Of a stretch of 37,653 bases of DNA, positions 33,061 through 37,653 are shown in pieces (position 1 is the first letter of the stretch; each line of letters starts with the position of its first letter). Source of the DNA: CAZJAH01 sp964544155 (GTDB lineage Bacteria; Bacteroidota; Ignavibacteria; Kapaibacteriales; UBA2268); the NCBI GenBank assembly GCA_964544155.1, contig CAZJAH010000028.1, positions 1 to 37,653 on the forward strand, written 5' to 3'. Below the pieces are notes generated by a model. It saw only the letters and a list, made by a program, of their open reading frames with translations. It searched no databases and had not been told where the DNA came from. The position numbers and the translations under genes are program-made.

Positions 33061-34005
33061 GTGTCAAATAAAGCTTTAATAGCAGTAGGCGGCAATTCTC
33101 TGATTAGGGCAGGCGAAAGAGGTACAATAGACGAACAGCTTTCCAATGCCTATGCCACGGCTAAAAGCATTGTCGGTTTGATTCAACGGGGCTGGGACGT
33201 TGTGGTTACCCACGGCAACGGCCCCCAGGCCGGAGCTGCACTGCTCCGTTCGGAAAGGGCGGCCGGTGAGGTCTATACGCATACCCTGGATATGTGCGTT
33301 GCCACAACTCAGAGCGAAATCGGCTACATTATGCAAAGATCTATGGAAAAAGCCCTGAGAGAAGCCGGAATAGACAAAATGGTAACGACTATCCCGACTA
33401 TGGTAGCCGTCGATGAAAATGACCCGGCTTTTAAAAATCCAAGTAAACCGATTGGGCCGTTTTATTCTAAAGAAGTTGCTGAGGAAAAAAGAGACAGGCT
33501 CGGATGGGATATAGTCGAGGATGCCTCCAGAGGTTACAGAAGGGTAGTAGCTTCTCCCGAACCTAAGGAGATACTGCAGCTCGAGATCATCAAAAAAGTT
33601 ACCGATCTTGGAATAGTGTGCATAGCTCTCGGCGGCGGCGGAATACCCGTAATTCAATTGGGAAATGGCGATATTGAAGGCTCCGAAGCGGTTATTGATA
33701 AAGACAGATCTTCAGCATTGCTGGCAAAAGGCCTCGATACCGATCTCTTTATCATCTCTACTGATGCCGACCAGGCTTATATCAACTTTAAAAAGCCCGG
33801 ACAGAAGGGCATCAGAGAAGCCACTGTCAGTGAAATGAAAAAATACTATGACGAAGGCCATTTTGCTCCAGGCAGTATGGGCCCGAAAGTAGAATCCGTG
33901 ATCAGGTTTGTGGAAAATTCAGGCACTAAGGCCATAATAACGTCATTTGAACTATTGGATGACGCTCTGGACGGCAAAGCCGGGACACATGTACTGCCGG
34001 AATAA
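33061..34005 (+). CDS. arcC: Carbamate kinase
   Basis: A 314-residue kinase making ATP, ammonia and CO2 from carbamoyl phosphate plus ADP. Family segments: AVGGNSLI (8-15), VTHGNGPQAG (49-58), LGGGGIPVI (~197-205), VIDKDRSSALLA, STDADQAYINF and PGSMGPKVESVIRFV near the end. Length is normal. The start is GTG at 33061, 9 bases after argF, so the two are co-transcribed. Together they form the energy-yielding half of the arginine-deiminase route; arginine deiminase itself is not in the window. Cytoplasmic. Confidence 0.95.
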   Translation: MSNKALIAVGGNSLIRAGERGTIDEQLSNAYATAKSIVGLIQRGWDVVVTHGNGPQAGAALLRSERAAGEVYTHTLDMCVATTQSEIGYIMQRSMEKALREAGIDKMVTTIPTMVAVDENDPAFKNPSKPIGPFYSKEVAEEKRDRLGWDIVEDASRGYRRVVASPEPKEILQLEIIKKVTDLGIVCIALGGGGIPVIQLGNGDIEGSEAVIDKDRSSALLAKGLDTDLFIISTDADQAYINFKKPGQKGIREATVSEMKKYYDEGHFAPGSMGPKVESVIRFVENSGTKAIITSFELLDDALDGKAGTHVLPE

Positions 34006-34086
34006 TTTTATTAATATTAAATTCGGCATTGCAACGTAAAGAAAATGACAAGAATATAATTATTTATAAAAAAATACCGGGGTATT

Positions 34087-35010
34087 ATGGATCTTCAGCA
34101 TGTAGTTGAATCGCAGCAGTTCACGGTTCCAAAACTAATGGAACTGTTCGAACGCACTAACCTCATGAAGAGGATAGTCCATCGCGGCGGTACAAAAGAT
34201 TACGATAACCGCGTAATGGCTACATTATTCTACAAGCCGTCTACGAGGACCAGATTCTCATTTGAATCGGCAATGTACAGGCTCGGAGGAAAAGTCCTAT
34301 CCACAGAGTTTGCAGGTGAATTTTCTTCGGAAATTCAAGGAGAAGTCCTCGAAGATACTATACAGATAATTTCAAATTATTGTGACGTAATTGTGCTCAG
34401 GCACCACGAAGAAGGCGGCGCTAAACGGGCCGCAGCGGTATCCGAAGTTCCGATCATTAACGCCGGCGACGGATCCGGCGGGCAGCATCCTACTCAGGCA
34501 TTGCTCGACCTTTACACAATATATAATGAGGCCAAAACTCTTGACGGGCTTTCAGTGGCTTTCATTGGCGCGCTGGATAGCGGCAGGACAGTTCGTTCGC
34601 TGGCTTATCTGCTCAGCAAGTTTGACAGGACAAAGCTTTTTTTTATTGCGCCTGAAGAAATGCAGATCAAAAAAGATATTCTGGAGCATCTCGATGAAAA
34701 AGGCGTTTGGTACCAGTTATCAAACAGCACCCAGGATATTATCAATAAGGTTGATGTTGTTTATCAGACAAGGATAGACAGAGAAAGGCTCACTAAAAAA
34801 GACCTCGACCTCTCTGTGTATAATATCGACACGGCAGTGCTTCAGAAAATGAAATATAATTCCACGATAATGCATCCTCTGCCAAGGTCTGTGGAAATCA
34901 GCCCGGCGGTGGACAGCGATCCCAGGGCCGCGTATTTCAGGCAGACCAAAAACGGGCTTTATGTAAGAATGGCTCTGCTGTCAATGCTATTTGACGAAAG
35001 AAAAATGTAA
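34087..35010 (+). CDS. Aspartate-carbamoyltransferase-like protein with altered acceptor site
   Basis: A 307-residue transcarbamylase, closest in pattern to PyrB catalytic chains. Numbering stays in step with E. coli ATCase up to ~231. The carbamoyl-phosphate ligands are kept: STRTR loop (~52-56), Arg105 (LRHHEEG), His134 and Gln137 (QHPTQ), Arg167 (SGRTVRS) and Arg229; PLPR near 264-267 is present. However, Lys84 of the mobile loop (KKGE in E. coli) is Gln84 (SSEIQGE), and Gln231 of RVQKER is Asp231 (RIDRER). Both positions help bind aspartate, so the acceptor amine may be something else. No regulatory pyrI is seen and no pyrimidine gene is near. It lies between carbamate kinase (81 bases) and ornithine aminotransferase (23 bases). 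Plain PyrB remains possible. Confidence 0.82.
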   Translation: MDLQHVVESQQFTVPKLMELFERTNLMKRIVHRGGTKDYDNRVMATLFYKPSTRTRFSFESAMYRLGGKVLSTEFAGEFSSEIQGEVLEDTIQIISNYCDVIVLRHHEEGGAKRAAAVSEVPIINAGDGSGGQHPTQALLDLYTIYNEAKTLDGLSVAFIGALDSGRTVRSLAYLLSKFDRTKLFFIAPEEMQIKKDILEHLDEKGVWYQLSNSTQDIINKVDVVYQTRIDRERLTKKDLDLSVYNIDTAVLQKMKYNSTIMHPLPRSVEISPAVDSDPRAAYFRQTKNGLYVRMALLSMLFDERKM

Positions 35011-35033
35011 AATAAATTTATCGGTATGTTTAA

Positions 35034-36233
35034 ATGAAATCACAAGAATTAATAAAAATAGAAAATGAATACGGGGCGCATAACTATCACCCCTTAGATG
35101 TAGTTGTGGAAAAAGCCCGGGGAATCTGGGTATATGATGTTGACGGCAATAAATATATGGACTGCCTGGCGGCATACTCAGCTGTTAACCAGGGACATTG
35201 CCACCCGAGGATACTGGAAACATTCAAAGCGCAGGCTGAAAAAGTTACGCTTACAAGCCGCGCATTCCGCAATGACCAGCTTCCCAGGCTCTATAAAAAG
35301 CTCAATGAAATGACCGGCTACGAAATGTCGCTGCCAATGAACTCAGGCGCCGAAGCAGTTGAAACAGCAGTCAAACTCGCGCGCCGCTGGGCCTACGACG
35401 TAAAAGGCGTAGAAAATAATAAAGCCGAGATCGTAGTTGCCACAGGCAACTTCCACGGCAGGACAACTACTATCGTAGGATTTTCCGATGACCCCCATTC
35501 ATACCAAGGATTCGGGCCTTATTGCAAGGATGCATTTCCAATGCATGAATATGGAAACATCGAAGATTTAAAATCCAAGATCAATAAAAATACAGCCGCC
35601 GTGATGATCGAGCCTATACAGGGTGAGGGCGGCATTGTTATTCCGCCGGATGGTTATCTAAGGCAGGTATCTGAACTTTGTAAAGAAAACAACATCCTTT
35701 TCATTTGCGACGAGATCCAGTCAGGCCTCGGCCGCAGCGGCAAGCTCTTCGCGTTTGAATATGAAGGCATCAGGCCCGATATGGTTATCATCGGCAAAGC
35801 GCTGTCAGGCGGCTTCTATCCGGTATCAGCGGTACTCACAGGCAAAGAGATCATGCTAACCATTAAACCGGGTGAGCACGGTTCAACATTCGGCGGCAAC
35901 CCGCTGGGCGCGGCTGTTGCAGTAAGCGCTCTTGAAGTTATTCAGGAAGAAAAACTTGTTGAGCGTTCATATGAACTGGGAGGCTACTTTATGGATAAGC
36001 TGAATCAAATCGACAGCCCTCATGTGAAACTTGTCAGAGGACGCGGCCTTTGGATCGGATTCGTACTTGATACCAAAGCAAGGCCTTATTGTGAAAAACT
36101 GAAAGAAGAAGGCATACTTTGTAAAGAAACTCATGAGAACATCATCCGTTTTGCTCCGCCTCTGATTATCACTAAAGAAGATATCGATTGGGCAGTAGGC
36201 AAAATAGAAAAAGTAGTAAAAGAACTTGATTAA
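35034..36233 (+). CDS. rocD: Ornithine aminotransferase (ornithine-oxo-acid transaminase)
   Basis: A 399-residue class-III PLP enzyme that moves the delta-amino group of ornithine to 2-oxoglutarate, giving glutamate 5-semialdehyde and glutamate. ENEYGAHNYHPLDVVV (10-25) is the diagnostic ornithine-aminotransferase N terminus. NSGAEAVETAVKLAR (103-117) and FICDEIQSGLGR (223-234, Asp226) contact PLP, and Lys255 in IGKALSGGFYP forms the Schiff base. STFGGNPLG precedes the dimer contact. It can take the ornithine made by the OTC upstream to glutamate and proline. Fourth gene of the operon; no clear Shine-Dalgarno site. Cytoplasmic. Confidence 0.94.
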   Translation: MKSQELIKIENEYGAHNYHPLDVVVEKARGIWVYDVDGNKYMDCLAAYSAVNQGHCHPRILETFKAQAEKVTLTSRAFRNDQLPRLYKKLNEMTGYEMSLPMNSGAEAVETAVKLARRWAYDVKGVENNKAEIVVATGNFHGRTTTIVGFSDDPHSYQGFGPYCKDAFPMHEYGNIEDLKSKINKNTAAVMIEPIQGEGGIVIPPDGYLRQVSELCKENNILFICDEIQSGLGRSGKLFAFEYEGIRPDMVIIGKALSGGFYPVSAVLTGKEIMLTIKPGEHGSTFGGNPLGAAVAVSALEVIQEEKLVERSYELGGYFMDKLNQIDSPHVKLVRGRGLWIGFVLDTKARPYCEKLKEEGILCKETHENIIRFAPPLIITKEDIDWAVGKIEKVVKELD

Positions 36234-36280
36234 TAAATCCTTTTGGTAATTTTAAAAAATAATATTTCTTCGGAGGAGAA

Positions 36281-37600
36281 ATGGCTAAAACTAAAGTAAT
36301 AATTCTCGGCGCTGCAGGGCGCGATTTTCACAATTTTAACACTGTTTACAGGGATAATGACGATGTACAGGTAGTAGCCTTTACAGCTACTCAGATCCCG
36401 GATATCGATGGCAGGAAATACCCGGCTTCAATCGCCGGCAAAAACTACCCGGACGGTATTCCGATATATGCTGAGGACGATCTTGAAGAACTGATCAAAA
36501 AGCATGAAGTAGATGAATGTGTACTATCATACAGCGATCTTCCTTACGAAACAGTTATGCACCTTGGCTCACGCGTTATGGCTGCAGGCGCTAAATTCTC
36601 CATGATGGGCTCATACCCCACAATGATTAAATCAACCAAGCCGGTTATCTCTATCACTGCAGTTCGTACAGGCTGCGGTAAGAGCCAGACTACACGCGCG
36701 GTTGTTAAAGCGCTGTTGGAAGCCGGAAAGAAAGTCGTTTCTATCCGCCACCCCATGCCTTACGGCGATCTCGAAAAACAGAAAGTTCAGCGTTTTGCTG
36801 AAATCGCCGACCTCGACAAGCACGAATGTACTATCGAGGAAATGGAAGAGTACGAACCCCATATAGCTATGGGCAGTGTTATCTATTCCGGCGTTGATTA
36901 TGAAGCTATCGTTCGTGAAGCTGAAAAAGAAGCTGACGTTATCGTTTGGGACGGAGGTAATAACGATATGCCTTTCTACAAACCCGATCTTTCAATCGTG
37001 GTTGCGGATCCGCTGCGTCCAGGACATGAAATCAGCTACTACCCCGGTGAAGTAAACCTCCGTATGGCTGACGTAGTTGTTGTTAATAAAGTTGACTCAG
37101 CTTATCCGGAAGATGTTGAAATGGTTCTCGATAACATCAGAGAATACAACCCGACAACTCAGGTTGTTCTCGCTGCTTCATCAATCGCAGTTGATGATGC
37201 TTCAATCATCCGCGATAAAGCAGTTCTCGTTATCGAAGACGGCCCCACACTTACTCACGGTGAAATGGACCTTGGCGCGGGTACTGTTGCGGCCCGCCGT
37301 TACGGCGCTGCCGAACTGATTGACCCCAGGCCATATACTGTTGGCAAGATTACAGAAACATTCGAGATCTATCCCGAAATTGGCGCTCTTCTCCCGGCTA
37401 TGGGCTACGGCGACCAGCAGATGAAAGACCTCGAAGCTACCATTGAAGCTACCGATTGCGAAGGCGTAGTTATCGGTACACCGATCAACCTCGGCAGATT
37501 CATCAAGATCACAAAGCCCAATACAAGGGTTTACTATGAACTGTCAGAGATCGGAACTCCAAGGATTAATGACCTTGTTAATGAATTTCTTAAAAAATAA
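36281..37600 (+). CDS. Cyclic 2,3-diphosphoglycerate synthetase-like P-loop GTPase (COG2403-type)
   Basis: A 439-residue protein. The N-terminal ~115 residues are Rossmann-like, starting with ILGAAGRDFHNFNTVY (8-23). A P-loop follows at 129-137 (RTGCGKSQT), then DGGNNDMPF (224-232) and NKVDSA (269-274), the GTPase base-specificity motif. This layout is that of the predicted GTPases grouped with archaeal cyclic 2,3-diphosphoglycerate synthetase. Bacteria like this are not known to make that solute, so the activity is open. GGAGGAG before the ATG is the strongest ribosome site in the operon, and the codon use is biased, so it is probably highly expressed. Being last in the ornithine/carbamoyl operon suggests a role there. 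Cytoplasmic. Confidence 0.85.
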   Translation: MAKTKVIILGAAGRDFHNFNTVYRDNDDVQVVAFTATQIPDIDGRKYPASIAGKNYPDGIPIYAEDDLEELIKKHEVDECVLSYSDLPYETVMHLGSRVMAAGAKFSMMGSYPTMIKSTKPVISITAVRTGCGKSQTTRAVVKALLEAGKKVVSIRHPMPYGDLEKQKVQRFAEIADLDKHECTIEEMEEYEPHIAMGSVIYSGVDYEAIVREAEKEADVIVWDGGNNDMPFYKPDLSIVVADPLRPGHEISYYPGEVNLRMADVVVVNKVDSAYPEDVEMVLDNIREYNPTTQVVLAASSIAVDDASIIRDKAVLVIEDGPTLTHGEMDLGAGTVAARRYGAAELIDPRPYTVGKITETFEIYPEIGALLPAMGYGDQQMKDLEATIEATDCEGVVIGTPINLGRFIKITKPNTRVYYELSEIGTPRINDLVNEFLKK

Positions 37601-37625
37601 ATTCATTTGAACTGATAAAATCGAA

Positions 37626-37653
37626 GCCTCCGGGATTTCCGGGGGCTTTTTTT
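37626..37653 (+). terminator. Intrinsic terminator of the carbamoyltransferase operon
   Basis: GCCTCCGG (37626-37633) pairs with CCGGGGGC (37639-37646), with one G-T pair, then seven T residues to the window end. It lies 25 bases after the last stop codon. Confidence 0.88.

Noticed and set aside
33076..33657. 193-codon minus-strand frame opposite carbamate kinase
   Set aside because: Antisense shadow of a well-conserved enzyme; no recognisable domain.

Overview
The window reads as part of a chromosome from an anaerobic or fermentative bacterium of the FCB group (Bacteroidota/Ignavibacteriota side). Three things in the sequence support this: a protein with a C-terminal type IX secretion (T9SS) sorting domain (19983-20603), promoters matching the Bacteroidota TAnnTTTG -7 element (clearest at 22393-22424, TTTG-N20-TATATTTG), and a PD40/OmpA envelope protein with many lipoproteins. 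I cannot assign a genus.

Layout. 1-1169 is the 3' part of a 23S rRNA gene, a 5S rRNA gene and a terminator. 1240-13269 holds mostly minus-strand housekeeping and accessory genes: IsdG-like monooxygenase, CaCA-family exchanger, NYN-cold-shock fusion protein, an unusual lipoprotein, a VOC/NmrA/GNAT mini-operon, a small membrane protein, an outer-membrane barrel, isoaspartyl peptidase, a SMUG2-like uracil-DNA glycosylase, an envelope protein and an S9 peptidase lipoprotein. 13443-22345 carries a PD40-OmpA protein, a DUF58 protein, a YD-like lipoprotein, a POT-like MFS transporter, a saccharopine-dehydrogenase-like oxidoreductase, the T9SS cargo, a DUF1460 amidase and RNase HI.

22491-23354 encodes two tandem UmuD-like proteins, the first without its catalytic serine. 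It is followed by about 600 bases without a normal gene but with two strong RNA-structure candidates. The second includes a 12-codon mini-ORF and lies directly upstream of a three-gene [FeFe] hydrogenase operon (23956-29423). That operon encodes a NuoE-like HydC, a 1045-residue fusion of NuoF-like HydB with a GltD-like NADPH oxidoreductase, and a catalytically complete HydA. The fusion suggests one enzyme linking H2, NAD(H), NADP(H) and perhaps ferredoxin.

29527-31071 is a divergently transcribed glutamine synthetase. After a small membrane protein and a 46-codon small ORF, 32134-37600 is a probable operon: ornithine carbamoyltransferase, carbamate kinase, an aspartate-carbamoyltransferase-like enzyme with two altered active-site positions, ornithine aminotransferase, and a cyclic-2,3-diphosphoglycerate-synthetase-like GTPase, closed by a terminator. 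The first two could turn citrulline plus ADP into ornithine, ATP, NH3 and CO2. The aminotransferase then feeds ornithine to glutamate. The third transcarbamylase and the GTPase have no obvious place in that scheme and are the best candidates for an undescribed function. No arginine deiminase, hydrogenase maturase or umuC is in the window.
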